A stretch of 14,249 nucleotides of DNA, taken from NCBI GenBank assembly GCA_964400655.1, contig CAYNVN010000146.1, positions 1 to 14,249 of the forward strand. Reading direction: 5' to 3'. Each line of letters begins with the position of its first letter. Position 1 is the stretch's first letter. A program made the position numbers and the translations under genes. The notes beneath the pieces are model-generated. The model worked only from the letters and a program-made list of their open reading frames with translations, was not told the origin of the DNA and ran no database searches. This document shows, piece by piece, positions 1 through 7,526 of this stretch. The DNA is from B16-G9 sp964400655 (GTDB lineage: Bacteria; Bacteroidota; Bacteroidia; Bacteroidales; F082).

Positions 1-1
1 T

Positions 2-1183
2 TCCTCGGTATATTGGGGCCTGCAACTTGGCGTTAGTTATGCCATTAATGATCATATTTCGGTTTACCTCGGTGGCCGTTATGTGATGGCTAAAAACACC
101 TATACAGGATTTGTAAAAGATGTTAGCATTGTTAAAGCCGACGGTACTACCGAACGTGCCGATTCGTTTATGAAAGGCCTTGGCGATCAGGCCAAAGCTG
201 CCGGAGATATTACAAAAGGTGCCGGAGACTCGATGCAGCCTCTGATGGACAACAACCTGGGCGGACTTACTTTTGATCAGGCTGAAGCAGTGGGAGCCAT
301 TGATGCCGCACAAAAAGCCCAGCTTGAAGGCGGACTGCTCCAAATTGGATTAACACAGGAACAAATTGATGCCATGACACTGGAACAAGCTCAAAATACC
401 TATTACACTGCTTCGCAACAATATTATTCAAGCGCAAACAGCATGTATGCGGGAGCAGCATTAATGGGCGATCAGGATGCAGACATTACCCAAACAGGTA
501 GCGGTATTGCCCCCATCATTGGTGTTAACCTTTCGTTTCTTGAAAATCATTTGAACTTCGGTTTAAAATATGAGTTTAAAACCAAAATGGATTTAACCAA
601 CAAAACAGAACCGGGTAAAGGTTTTATTATCGGACTGAACCCCGACGGAACTCCCATCGAAATGTTCCCCGACGGAGCAAAAACAAACGCCGATATTCCT
701 GCATTGTTTTCAGCAGGAGTTGACTACAGAATAGGAGAAAAACTGTTATTAAGCGGTTCATATACCTTATACTTTGATAAGGGTGCCGACTGGGCAACCT
801 CAGAAAAAGATGGCCAAACCATTAATTATATTGACAATAATTCATGGGAACTCGGTCTTGGCGTTGAATACTGGTTTACAAAAGGATTTTTTGCCAGCGT
901 TGGATTCGATATGACAAAATCAGGTGTTAACGATAATTATCAGGATGCTTTTAGCTACAGCCTTAACACCTCATCGGTTGCTTTTGGCGGCGGTTATAAA
1001 TTCAATGATACCTTTACACTGAACGCCGGTTTTTATTATGTAATGTATCAAGACCAAACTGTTGACAAAACCTATGACATGTGGGGACAGCAAATGGTAC
1101 CTTATAGCGAAAACTATGAGAAAACCACCTGGGGAATGGCCATCGGGCTTGATATCTCAATTTTAAGTAAAAAGAACAAATAA
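2..1183 (+). CDS. FadL/OmpP1-type outer-membrane transporter, 5'-truncated by the window edge
   Basis: This is the C-terminal part of an outer-membrane beta-barrel that resembles the OmpP1/FadL/TodX family, which moves hydrophobic compounds such as long-chain fatty acids across the outer membrane. The frame is open back to base 2 and codes for barrel-like residues (YWGLQLGVSYAINDHISVYL) before the first possible start, GTG at 83, so the true start lies outside the window. After position 488 the protein is a series of alternating amphipathic strands rich in Tyr, Phe and Gly (for example LNFGLKYEFKTKMDL, then WELGLGVEYWF and VAFGGGYKF) and ends in a strand-like segment WGMAIGLDISIL. Between the first strands and this barrel lies a hydrophilic, Ala/Gln-rich segment of about 118 residues (134-487), probably a large surface or plug loop. 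The family call rests on overall strand pattern and C-terminal resemblance. The substrate cannot be inferred. A terminator follows 20 bases after the stop. Confidence 0.75.
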   Translation, partial: SSVYWGLQLGVSYAINDHISVYLGGRYVMAKNTYTGFVKDVSIVKADGTTERADSFMKGLGDQAKAAGDITKGAGDSMQPLMDNNLGGLTFDQAEAVGAIDAAQKAQLEGGLLQIGLTQEQIDAMTLEQAQNTYYTASQQYYSSANSMYAGAALMGDQDADITQTGSGIAPIIGVNLSFLENHLNFGLKYEFKTKMDLTNKTEPGKGFIIGLNPDGTPIEMFPDGAKTNADIPALFSAGVDYRIGEKLLLSGSYTLYFDKGADWATSEKDGQTINYIDNNSWELGLGVEYWFTKGFFASVGFDMTKSGVNDNYQDAFSYSLNTSSVAFGGGYKFNDTFTLNAGFYYVMYQDQTVDKTYDMWGQQMVPYSENYEKTTWGMAIGLDISILSKKNK

Positions 1184-1203
1184 TTTTAGCAACCATTAAT
1201 AAT

Positions 1204-1239
1204 AAAAAAAGCAGGGCTGATGTCAGTCCTGCTTTTTTT
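1204..1239. terminator. Bidirectional rho-independent terminator between the fadL-like and superoxide reductase genes
   Basis: A 10-bp stem (1211-1220 GCAGGGCTGA with 1223-1232 TCAGTCCTGC, one G-T pair) has a two-base nominal loop. It is flanked by seven A on the left (1204-1210) and seven T on the right (1233-1239), so it gives a U-tract on either strand. It lies between two convergent genes whose stops are at 1183 and 1263, and can serve both. Confidence 0.9.
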
Positions 1240-1262
1240 GTACGAAAAAATTACTACTGCGA

Positions 1263-1643
1263 TTATTCCGTTACTTCAACTTCAACATCGTCGCTTTGCC
1301 ATAAACCGTGCTTGGTACAGTAAGCCATGGCGGTAAGTTTCATGTTTTTAACAGGAACAATGTGAAAGTCAACTTCAACATGGCCGGGCATGTTGCCCAG
1401 TGCACCCGGAGTAAAGTGGGCGGTTGCCAACATGGTTTCGCGGTTCCACAACTGAACATACTCTATGTAATGATCAAAATCGTCGGGATGAACATATTCG
1501 TCACCCAGTTTTACGGTTACTTTAAATTTTTCACCCTTTTTTGCACTTTTTTCGCAGTGAATAAATGGTGAATGACGGTCGATGTAATCTTTTTTTGCTT
1601 CTCTGTCGATGGTTGAAATATCAACATACCTGTTTATTTTCAT
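1263..1643 (-). CDS. Superoxide reductase, class II (neelaredoxin / desulfoferrodoxin-like, one-iron)
   Basis: The 126-residue product matches the iron-binding domain of superoxide reductases, cytoplasmic enzymes that reduce superoxide to hydrogen peroxide without making oxygen. The expected Fe(His)4Cys ligands are all present: His24 (in DRHSP), His52 (in HPDD), His58 (in DHYIEY), Cys109 and His112 (in YCTKHGLW). There is no N-terminal desulforedoxin domain with its extra cysteines, so this is the one-iron class II form. The usual catalytic Glu-Lys pair before the first His ligand (EKHxP) is Asp22-Arg23 here, a conservative change. The ATG at 1643 is preceded by an A/T-rich leader and a possible -7 box at 1702-1709. 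The gene is transcribed alone, divergently from pgi, and ends before a shared terminator. It suggests an anaerobe or microaerophile that meets oxygen. Confidence 0.9.
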   Translation of the reverse strand: MKINRYVDISTIDREAKKDYIDRHSPFIHCEKSAKKGEKFKVTVKLGDEYVHPDDFDHYIEYVQLWNRETMLATAHFTPGALGNMPGHVEVDFHIVPVKNMKLTAMAYCTKHGLWQSDDVEVEVTE

Positions 1644-1701
1644 AACTAAAGTTTTTTAAATGAGACAATTATTATTTATAATCTGTTTAAATAGAATGAT
1701 G

Positions 1702-1709
1702 CAAATATA
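1702..1709 (-). promoter_or_regulatory. Possible -7 promoter element for the superoxide reductase gene
   Basis: On the minus strand this reads TATATTTG, a match to the Bacteroidota -7 consensus TAnnTTTG, with 58 bases to the ATG. I do not see a convincing TTTG-like -33 box 19-21 bases further upstream, so confidence is limited. Confidence 0.45.
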
Positions 1710-1819
1710 ACAAAATCCCACATTAAAGGGTTATTTTACTGTGTTAAGAAATAATAAAACCATTTTAGGATTGATGCAAACAACCACACAAAAGTTAACC
1801 TGCCAACCCCGTTGTACCG

Positions 1820-1849
1820 TTGCAGCCCTTTAAGATATTGTTACCTTTG
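1820..1849 (+). promoter_or_regulatory. Bacteroidota-type promoter for pgi
   Basis: The -7 box TACCTTTG (1842-1849) matches TAnnTTTG. TTG at 1820-1822 is a plausible -33 element with a 19-base spacer, the spacing expected for the Bacteroidota primary sigma factor. The ATG of pgi begins 23 bases after the -7 box. The leader is A-rich, without a GGAGG-like site. Confidence 0.75.
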
Positions 1850-1872
1850 TAAAAACAATAAAATTTAAAACC

Positions 1873-3222
1873 ATGAACCATATTCAGTTTGATTATTCAA
1901 AAGCGCTGGGGTTTATTACCGAAGAAGAGATATTAAACCTTCAGCAAAAGATAAACGATAACTACCGGGCCATTTACAACAGAAGCGGTAAAGGAAACGA
2001 TTTTCTCGGGTGGGTTGACCTTCCTTCAAAAACCGAAAACGCCCTGCTTGACAAAATTGAAAAAACAGCCGCTACATTGCGTTCCAAATCGGAAGTATGC
2101 GTGGTGATAGGTATCGGAGGGTCTTATCTGGGGGCAAGGGCTGTTATTGAAGCCTTATCGTCGCCGTTTAACCTGTTGAATAAAAAAAAGGGAAATCCGG
2201 TTGTTTTGTATGCCGGACATAACATCAGCGAAGATTACCTTACCGAACTTTTACAGGTACTAAACGAAAAGGAGTACTCCCTTATTGTTATCTCCAAATC
2301 GGGAACCACCACCGAGCCTGCACTGGCATTCAGATTGCTGCGCAGTCATCTTGAAAACAAATACGGCGAAAAAGAGGCGCAAAGCCGGATTGTAGCCATA
2401 ACCGACAAGGCAAAAGGTGCTTTAAAACAACTGGCCACCGAAAAAGGTTACGAAACTTTTGTTGTACCCGACGATGTGGGCGGACGATATTCGGTACTCA
2501 CCCCCGTTGGATTGCTACCCATTGCCGTTGCCGGACATGATGTGCGCAAACTGATAAATGGTGCCAAAGAGATGGAGTCTTTTGTTGCTTCGGAATCCTC
2601 AATAAAAACAAATCCCGTTTCGGCTTATGCCGCAGTGCGTAACGTGCTTTATAACAATGGTAAAGTGGTTGAAATCACCGTTAATTACGAACCCAAACTG
2701 CTTTTCTTTACCGAGTGGTGGAAACAACTTTACGGCGAGAGCGAAGGAAAAGAGAACAAAGGAATTTTTCCGGCAGGTGTAAGCAACACCACCGATTTGC
2801 ACTCGATGGGACAGTATATTCAGGAGGGATTACGCAATATTTTTGAAACGGTTATCTCGGTTGAAAAACCGGAAAACACTTTGCAGGTTCCCGCCGATAA
2901 CGACAACCTCGACAAACTGAATTACCTTGCCGGTAAACGCATTCATGAGGTAAATCAAATGGCCGAACTGGGAACCACCATTGCCCACGTTGACGGTGGC
3001 GTACCCAATTTGAGGATTACCATACCGGAGATTAACGAATTTGTATTGGGACAGTTGATTTACTTTTACGAAATGGCTTGTGCGGTAAGCGGATACATTT
3101 TGGATGTTAACCCGTTTGACCAGCCGGGTGTTGAAGCCTATAAACGCAATATGTTTGCCCTGCTGGGAAAACCTGGATTTGAAGCGGAAACCGAAGCCAT
3201 CAGAAAACGGATTGAGGGTTAG
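1873..3222 (+). CDS. pgi: Glucose-6-phosphate isomerase
   Basis: This cytoplasmic enzyme interconverts glucose 6-phosphate and fructose 6-phosphate in glycolysis and gluconeogenesis. At 449 residues it is the compact form found in Bacillus-like and other bacteria, not the roughly 550-residue E. coli form. Visible motifs in order are GIGGSYLGARA (about 80-90), the phosphate-binding loop SKSGTTTEP (141-149), the first family signature DDVGGRYSVLTP (200-211), GESEGKE (288-294) and the second signature FDQPGVEAYK (415-424). Likely catalytic residues are Glu289, His310 and Lys424, the same spacing as recalled for the Geobacillus enzyme (290/311/425). The ATG at 1873 follows a good promoter at 1820-1849. 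The gene stands alone, divergent from the superoxide reductase gene and convergent with rhlE across a 27-base gap that holds no clear terminator hairpin. Confidence 0.97.
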   Translation: MNHIQFDYSKALGFITEEEILNLQQKINDNYRAIYNRSGKGNDFLGWVDLPSKTENALLDKIEKTAATLRSKSEVCVVIGIGGSYLGARAVIEALSSPFNLLNKKKGNPVVLYAGHNISEDYLTELLQVLNEKEYSLIVISKSGTTTEPALAFRLLRSHLENKYGEKEAQSRIVAITDKAKGALKQLATEKGYETFVVPDDVGGRYSVLTPVGLLPIAVAGHDVRKLINGAKEMESFVASESSIKTNPVSAYAAVRNVLYNNGKVVEITVNYEPKLLFFTEWWKQLYGESEGKENKGIFPAGVSNTTDLHSMGQYIQEGLRNIFETVISVEKPENTLQVPADNDNLDKLNYLAGKRIHEVNQMAELGTTIAHVDGGVPNLRITIPEINEFVLGQLIYFYEMACAVSGYILDVNPFDQPGVEAYKRNMFALLGKPGFEAETEAIRKRIEG

Positions 3223-3249
3223 GAATTATTTATCTCTTTAACCACCCCG

Positions 3250-4503
3250 TTACTCATTCCTCTTTTTCCTTTTAAAACCGCTTCGGCGGTTGCCCCCTTT
3301 TTTGGGATGATGTTTTTTGTTACCGTAACGTCTGCCGCCGCCTCTCTGGTTTACTTTCCATTGCGGACTTTCGCCCAGTTCAGCGGGTACCGGAAGCTTT
3401 AACACCTCTTTACCAATAAGCGCTTCTATACGGCCGAACTTGTACATATCATCCTCATTGATAAGGGTAATGGCCAAACCGGTGGTTTCGGCCCTGGCCG
3501 TACGGCCCACACGGTGAACATAATCTTCGGCATCGCCCGGCACATCGTAATTGATAACAATATCAATATCTTTAATATCAATCCCCCTGCTCAACACATC
3601 GGTGGCAACCAGCACACGGGTTTGTTTGGCACGAAAGCCGCTCAAAACCTCCTCGCGCCTAATCTGCTCCAGGTCGGATGATATGCCTTCAACCCTGTAT
3701 CCGTTACCGCGTAATCCGCGCACAATACTGCTGACCTTTTTTTTAGTGGAAGTGAATATTAAAACACTTTTTGCCTCCGGCTTATCGGCAATCAGCTTTT
3801 TTATTAACGGAGTTTTTTGTGTTTCGTATGCAAGAAAAGCCTCCTGCAAAACCCCTTCGGCGGGTTTTGAAAGCCCGATGGTTATCTCCACCGGATTCTT
3901 TAGTGTCCGCGAAGCCAGTTTTTTAATTTTCGGCGGCATGGTGGCACTAAACATCAGGGTTTGGCGGTTTTTAGGCAAATAGGTAATTATCTTTTGAATA
4001 TCATCGTAAAAGCCCATGTCCAGCATACGGTCGGCTTCATCAAGAATCAGATATTTAATGTCATCAAACTTTACATACCCCATGTTGAGGTGTGAGATTA
4101 GTTTGCCGGGAGTGGCTACCACGATTTCGGAACCTCTTGTGAGTGCTTTTTTTTGCTGTTCCCATTCCGAACCGGTTCCGCCACCGTAAATGGCAATGGA
4201 TTCGGCATTGGTAAAATAGGAAAAGCCTTGTATTTGCTGGTCGATTTGCAGGGCCAGTTCGCGGGTTGGCACAATAACCAAAACGCGTGTTTTATGTTGT
4301 TCCTCTTCCTTAAGCAGTTCGTTTAACACGGGAAGTATAAATGCTGCCGTTTTACCTGTTCCTGTTTGTGCACAGGCAATCATATCTTTTTTATCCAGGA
4401 TGGCAGGAATGGCCTGCTCCTGAATGGGGGTCGCCTCTTCAAAACCCATGTAAGAGATGGCCTCCAACAGTGTTTCGGAAAGGTTTAATTCTTTAAAATT
4501 CAT
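3250..4503 (-). CDS. rhlE: DEAD-box ATP-dependent RNA helicase, RhlE type
   Basis: This 417-residue RNA helicase unwinds short RNA duplexes using ATP. Family members act in ribosome assembly, RNA decay and cold adaptation. All core motifs are visible: Q motif GFEEATPIQEQ (20-30), motif I AQTGTGKT (45-52), Ia PTRELA (79-84), TPGKL (131-135), II DEAD (155-158), III SAT (186-188), then in the second RecA domain VLIFTST (247-253), TDVLSRGIDI (301-310) and HRVGRTAR (330-337). The tail after about residue 385 is strongly basic (Arg/Lys/Gly-rich), as expected of an RNA-binding extension. I place the start at ATG 4503 (MNFKELNL), the usual beginning for this family. A TTG at 4521 would add six residues but would lie only 10 bases from the -7 promoter box at 4532-4539. 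RhlE is the closest subgroup by length and tail, and other DEAD-box names are possible. Confidence 0.93.
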   Translation of the reverse strand: MNFKELNLSETLLEAISYMGFEEATPIQEQAIPAILDKKDMIACAQTGTGKTAAFILPVLNELLKEEEQHKTRVLVIVPTRELALQIDQQIQGFSYFTNAESIAIYGGGTGSEWEQQKKALTRGSEIVVATPGKLISHLNMGYVKFDDIKYLILDEADRMLDMGFYDDIQKIITYLPKNRQTLMFSATMPPKIKKLASRTLKNPVEITIGLSKPAEGVLQEAFLAYETQKTPLIKKLIADKPEAKSVLIFTSTKKKVSSIVRGLRGNGYRVEGISSDLEQIRREEVLSGFRAKQTRVLVATDVLSRGIDIKDIDIVINYDVPGDAEDYVHRVGRTARAETTGLAITLINEDDMYKFGRIEALIGKEVLKLPVPAELGESPQWKVNQRGGGRRYGNKKHHPKKGGNRRSGFKRKKRNE

Positions 4504-4531
4504 TGGGGAAATATAATTCAATAATAAGCGG

Positions 4532-4539
4532 CAAAGGTA
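4532..4539 (-). promoter_or_regulatory. -7 promoter element for rhlE
   Basis: The minus strand reads TACCTTTG, identical to the pgi -7 box and fitting TAnnTTTG. It lies 28 bases upstream of the ATG at 4503, which supports that start over the upstream TTG. The -33 region is poor. Confidence 0.6.
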
Positions 4540-4612
4540 GTAAACTATTTAAATACGCCTTTAAAGTTCTGTTTTAGCCGTTGATAAAGGGAACCCCGCT
4601 TTTAACAGGCCT

Positions 4613-6673
4613 TTATTTCCGGCTTATGCTTTTCAAATAATCGTAAACGGCAAACTGCGACCGTATTTTATTATCTCCTTCCGTAACGCGGTAGCGGTTA
4701 ACCGGGTCAATATTCAGCAGCCTTGCCTTAACATTGTCGTTTAGCTGTAACTGCAAAATATCCCATATTTCCTTTTGCAGCTTTTTATCGTAAATGGGAG
4801 TGGCCACTTCAAAACGGTGGTCGAAATTTCTTATCATCCAGTCGGCCGACGAAAGATAATATCGCGGTTTTCCTCCGTTGGCAAAAACAAAAACCCGGGT
4901 ATGTTCAAGATATTTATCAACAATGCTGATGGCACTGATGTTTTCGCTCAGCCCGTTAACTCCGGGAACCAGCACACAAATACTTCTAATGATAAGATCG
5001 ACCTTAACGCCCGCTTTGGAAGCCTGATACAGTTTATCAACCACTTTTTTATCCACAAGGTTGTTCATCTTAATAATAATCCGGGCCTCTTTCCCCGCTT
5101 TGGCATTTTTAATTTCGTGATTAATCAGTTTTATAACATGATCGCGAAAGAAAAACGGAGAAACCAACAGATGTTTAAATTTAGGAGGGTTAAAGGGCAT
5201 CTCCATCAGGTGAAACAACTCATTAACTTCGGCGGCAATTTCCTGATTGGAAGTCAACAAACTGTCGTCGGTATAAAAAAAGGCGGTTTGTTCATTAAAA
5301 TTTCCCGTACTTATGTTGGTATAATATCTGTTTTCGCCATGTTCTTTACGGCGGATAAGAATAAGTTTTGCATGTACTTTATAGCCGGGCAGGGCTTTAA
5401 TAATTTTCACTCCCTCTTCCCTGAGGCGTTCGGTCCAGTATATGTTATTGGCTTCATCAAACCGCGCCTGTATTTCGAGATAAACCGTAACATCTTTACC
5501 GTTTCGTGCGGCATTGATAAGCGCATTGATAACATTTGAATGGCGGGCTGCACGATAAAAGGTCATTTTAATTGCACGCACTTTCGGATCGATGGAAGCC
5601 TCTCTGAGCAGGTCAACAATATACTGAAACGAATGATAGGGATAATGCAACAGTATATCGCTTTTGCGGATGGCTTTTAATATGCTGGCATCCTTTGAAA
5701 GTTTGGGATGAGGAATGGGAGATTTCTTTTCATAAACCAGTTTGGAAGAACCCGGATTGGGAAACGACATAAAATCTTTAAAATTATGATAACGGCCGCC
5801 ACCGCGTAAATGGTCGCCTTCCGAAATTTTCAGTTTCCGAAGCAGTTTTTTTAACAACGAAGCAGGTATCTCTTTATCGTACACAAAACGAACCGGCACC
5901 CCCTTTTTCCTTTTCTTTAAACTTTCGGCAATAAGCTCGATAAAACTTTTTTTAATATCGTTATCAATTTCCAGCCCTGCATCTCTGGTTAGTTTGATGG
6001 TATAAGCATTGTAAATATCGTATCCAAAGGGTTTAAAAATATCGCCCATGGAGTGCCTTATAACATCATCCAGCATCATAATACACTTTTTGTTATTATC
6101 CTTTTCGCAGGGCAATAACAAGAAGCGCGAAATACGGTCGGAAGGAATACGGATGATGGCATACTCATCTTCCTGTTTTTTTGAGCTGTCCTGTAATATT
6201 AAAGCAAGATATATGGCATTATCGCGTAAGGTATCGGGTGTACGCAGGTTTTTAAGAATGATGGGAAACAGCAAAGGGCGGACTTTTTCCTGAAAATAGT
6301 GCTGTACGTATTCCGACTGTTTGGGCGTAAGCTGTGTTTCGTTCACAAAACTAATCTGCTCTTCTTCAAGTTTATTAACAAGTGTTTTAAAGGTTTCATT
6401 AAATTTACGTTCCTGGTCTTCTACAATCTCGAGTATCTCCATTAAAAGTTTGGCAGGGTCAAAGCCGGGTTTATCATCGGGGTACATTTTCATGTGGAGC
6501 ATACGTTTAACAGTGGCTACCCGCACCCTGAAAAATTCGTCGCGGTTGTTTGAAAAAATACCAAGAAACCTTAACCGCTCAATAACCGGAACCGAAGGAT
6601 CCATGGCTTCCTGCAATACCCGCTCATTAAACCTGAGCCACGATATTTCTCTGTTAATATATTTTGTTTTCAT
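4613..6673 (-). CDS. ppk1: Polyphosphate kinase 1
   Basis: Ppk1 reversibly polymerises the gamma-phosphate of ATP into inorganic polyphosphate, a store of phosphate and energy with roles in stress survival. The 686-residue length is close to that of E. coli Ppk (688). The N-terminal segment begins with the typical YINREISWLRFNERVLQEA (5-23). The autophosphorylated histidine is His434 in KVHAKL, and the second conserved histidine is His591 in YLEHTR. Both match the E. coli positions 435 and 592. STGNFNE (455-461) and the C-terminal DHRFEVATPIYD (618-629) also fit the family. The ATG at 6673 lies 48 bases after the sixA stop on the same strand, so the two are probably co-transcribed. There is no convincing terminator in the roughly 110 bases after its stop, although a loose inverted repeat (ATAAAGG/CCTTTAT) occurs near 4584-4610. 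Confidence 0.97.
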   Translation of the reverse strand: MKTKYINREISWLRFNERVLQEAMDPSVPVIERLRFLGIFSNNRDEFFRVRVATVKRMLHMKMYPDDKPGFDPAKLLMEILEIVEDQERKFNETFKTLVNKLEEEQISFVNETQLTPKQSEYVQHYFQEKVRPLLFPIILKNLRTPDTLRDNAIYLALILQDSSKKQEDEYAIIRIPSDRISRFLLLPCEKDNNKKCIMMLDDVIRHSMGDIFKPFGYDIYNAYTIKLTRDAGLEIDNDIKKSFIELIAESLKKRKKGVPVRFVYDKEIPASLLKKLLRKLKISEGDHLRGGGRYHNFKDFMSFPNPGSSKLVYEKKSPIPHPKLSKDASILKAIRKSDILLHYPYHSFQYIVDLLREASIDPKVRAIKMTFYRAARHSNVINALINAARNGKDVTVYLEIQARFDEANNIYWTERLREEGVKIIKALPGYKVHAKLILIRRKEHGENRYYTNISTGNFNEQTAFFYTDDSLLTSNQEIAAEVNELFHLMEMPFNPPKFKHLLVSPFFFRDHVIKLINHEIKNAKAGKEARIIIKMNNLVDKKVVDKLYQASKAGVKVDLIIRSICVLVPGVNGLSENISAISIVDKYLEHTRVFVFANGGKPRYYLSSADWMIRNFDHRFEVATPIYDKKLQKEIWDILQLQLNDNVKARLLNIDPVNRYRVTEGDNKIRSQFAVYDYLKSISRK

Positions 6674-6721
6674 CAGATTCGGAATGGATTAATCAGTTCA
6701 ACAAATGCAATACCCGTACGA

Positions 6722-7204
6722 TTATGCTTTCACAATAAAATTAAATTTAAACTTACAATTGCCCGTTTTTTCCCAACTGTCGGTTTTAAATGTAACCGAT
6801 GCCACGGCAGAAGTGGGAAGATTATCGATGGGTTTATTAGAAAAATGGTTTACAACATCGGTAAGGGTGGGATTGTGTCCCACTATCATCACCGTGTTAA
6901 CCGAATCATCAAGAGCAAAAAGTTCTGCCAGCACTTCATCGTCATAAGCATGATACAGATGTTTGTTGAAAACCACTTTATCTTCCTGAATTTCTAACTC
7001 ACGAGCCAGCAGCAACGCTGTTTCTTTGGCGCGTACCGCCGTACTGCTTATTATCATGTCGGGAATGATACCTCTGCTTTTTAATTCGGCGGCAACCCTG
7101 ATACTTTTTCGTCTGCCTTTTTCCAGTATCGGTCGTTCATGGTCGTCAATGGTAAAATCATCCCACGATGATTTTGCATGTCGGGCTATTAAAAGGTGTT
7201 TCAT
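6722..7204 (-). CDS. sixA: SixA-type phosphohistidine phosphatase (histidine phosphatase superfamily)
   Basis: This is a 160-residue small cytoplasmic phosphatase of the SixA branch, which removes phosphate from phosphohistidine in phosphorelay or PTS proteins in characterised relatives. It carries LLIARHAKSSWDD (4-16) with catalytic His9, the conserved ERPILEKGRR (23-32), SSTAVRAKETA (53-63) and the second active-site histidine His110 in VGHNPTL. I chose ATG 7204 because MKHLLIARHAKSS is the standard start of the family. The TTG at 7219 would place the start codon inside the base of a terminator hairpin. Its partner downstream is ppk1, 48 bases away. The pairing suggests a link to phosphate or polyphosphate metabolism, which is inference. 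No consensus promoter is visible just upstream. The substrate is unknown. Confidence 0.9.
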   Translation of the reverse strand: MKHLLIARHAKSSWDDFTIDDHERPILEKGRRKSIRVAAELKSRGIIPDMIISSTAVRAKETALLLARELEIQEDKVVFNKHLYHAYDDEVLAELFALDDSVNTVMIVGHNPTLTDVVNHFSNKPIDNLPTSAVASVTFKTDSWEKTGNCKFKFNFIVKA

Positions 7205-7217
7205 GCTGTAAAAATAC

Positions 7218-7250
7218 AAAAAAGGCTGTTCGTAAACGAACAGCCTTTTT
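7218..7250. terminator. Strong rho-independent terminator downstream of the T9SS gene and just before sixA
   Basis: A perfect 10-bp stem, GGCTGTTCGT (7224-7233) with ACGAACAGCC (7236-7245), has a two-base nominal loop. It is flanked by six A (7218-7223) and five T (7246-7250). On the minus strand it follows the stop of the large secreted-protein gene (7284) by about 33 bases, and its U-tract ends 13 bases before the sixA ATG (7204). Confidence 0.9.
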
Positions 7251-7283
7251 CAGTATCATCAATTAGTGTTAAAATCAACGTTA

Positions 7284-7526
7284 TTAGCGGACAACCACCT
7301 TTTTGTAAAGCTTATAATCATCGCCCGAAACAAAGATGTTGTAAACACCTTTTGAAAATCCGTTCAGGTTAATGCTTTGCCTGTGGTTTCCGTTAACGGT
7401 AACATTATTTTGCTCAAACACCACAGAACCGTTGATGCTTACAATTTTAATGTTAACCTTATCGCTGTGCAGGCTGTTTAATTCAAGCGTAAAAATACCG
7501 TTGTTGGGATTAGGATAAACCTCAAC
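7284..7526 (-). other. T9SS type A C-terminal sorting domain (within the secreted protein)
   Basis: Residues 1083-1162 show the pattern of Bacteroidota Por-secretion C-terminal domains: YPNPNNGIFTLEL, a central VSINGSVVF strand, FSKGVYNIFV and the ending KKVVVR. It directs export across the outer membrane and is normally cleaved by the sortase-like PorU. Confidence 0.9.

Noticed and set aside
83..85. GTG as the start of the FadL-like protein
   Set aside because: The same frame is open and codes for beta-barrel sequence back to base 2, so the gene is cut by the window edge.
3223..3249. Terminator between pgi and rhlE
   Set aside because: Only a weak GGTTA/TAACC pairing with a long loop and no U-tract is present.
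3551..3982. 143-codon open frame on the plus strand
   Set aside because: It is antisense to the helicase core, which is clearly the real gene.
4504..4521. TTG start of rhlE at 4521
   Set aside because: It would be only 10 bases from the -7 box. The ATG at 4503 gives the usual family start.
4584..4610. Inverted repeat ATAAAGG/CCTTTAT downstream of ppk1 as a terminator
   Set aside because: The loop is long and no T-tract follows, so it is not a convincing rho-independent terminator.
4775..5539. 254-codon open frame on the plus strand
   Set aside because: It lies wholly antisense to ppk1, whose product has all expected motifs. The translation shows no recognisable domain and there is no promoter or leader for it.
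7205..7219. TTG start of sixA at 7219
   Set aside because: It would put the start codon at the edge of a terminator hairpin and add residues the family lacks. The ATG at 7204 gives the standard N-terminus.
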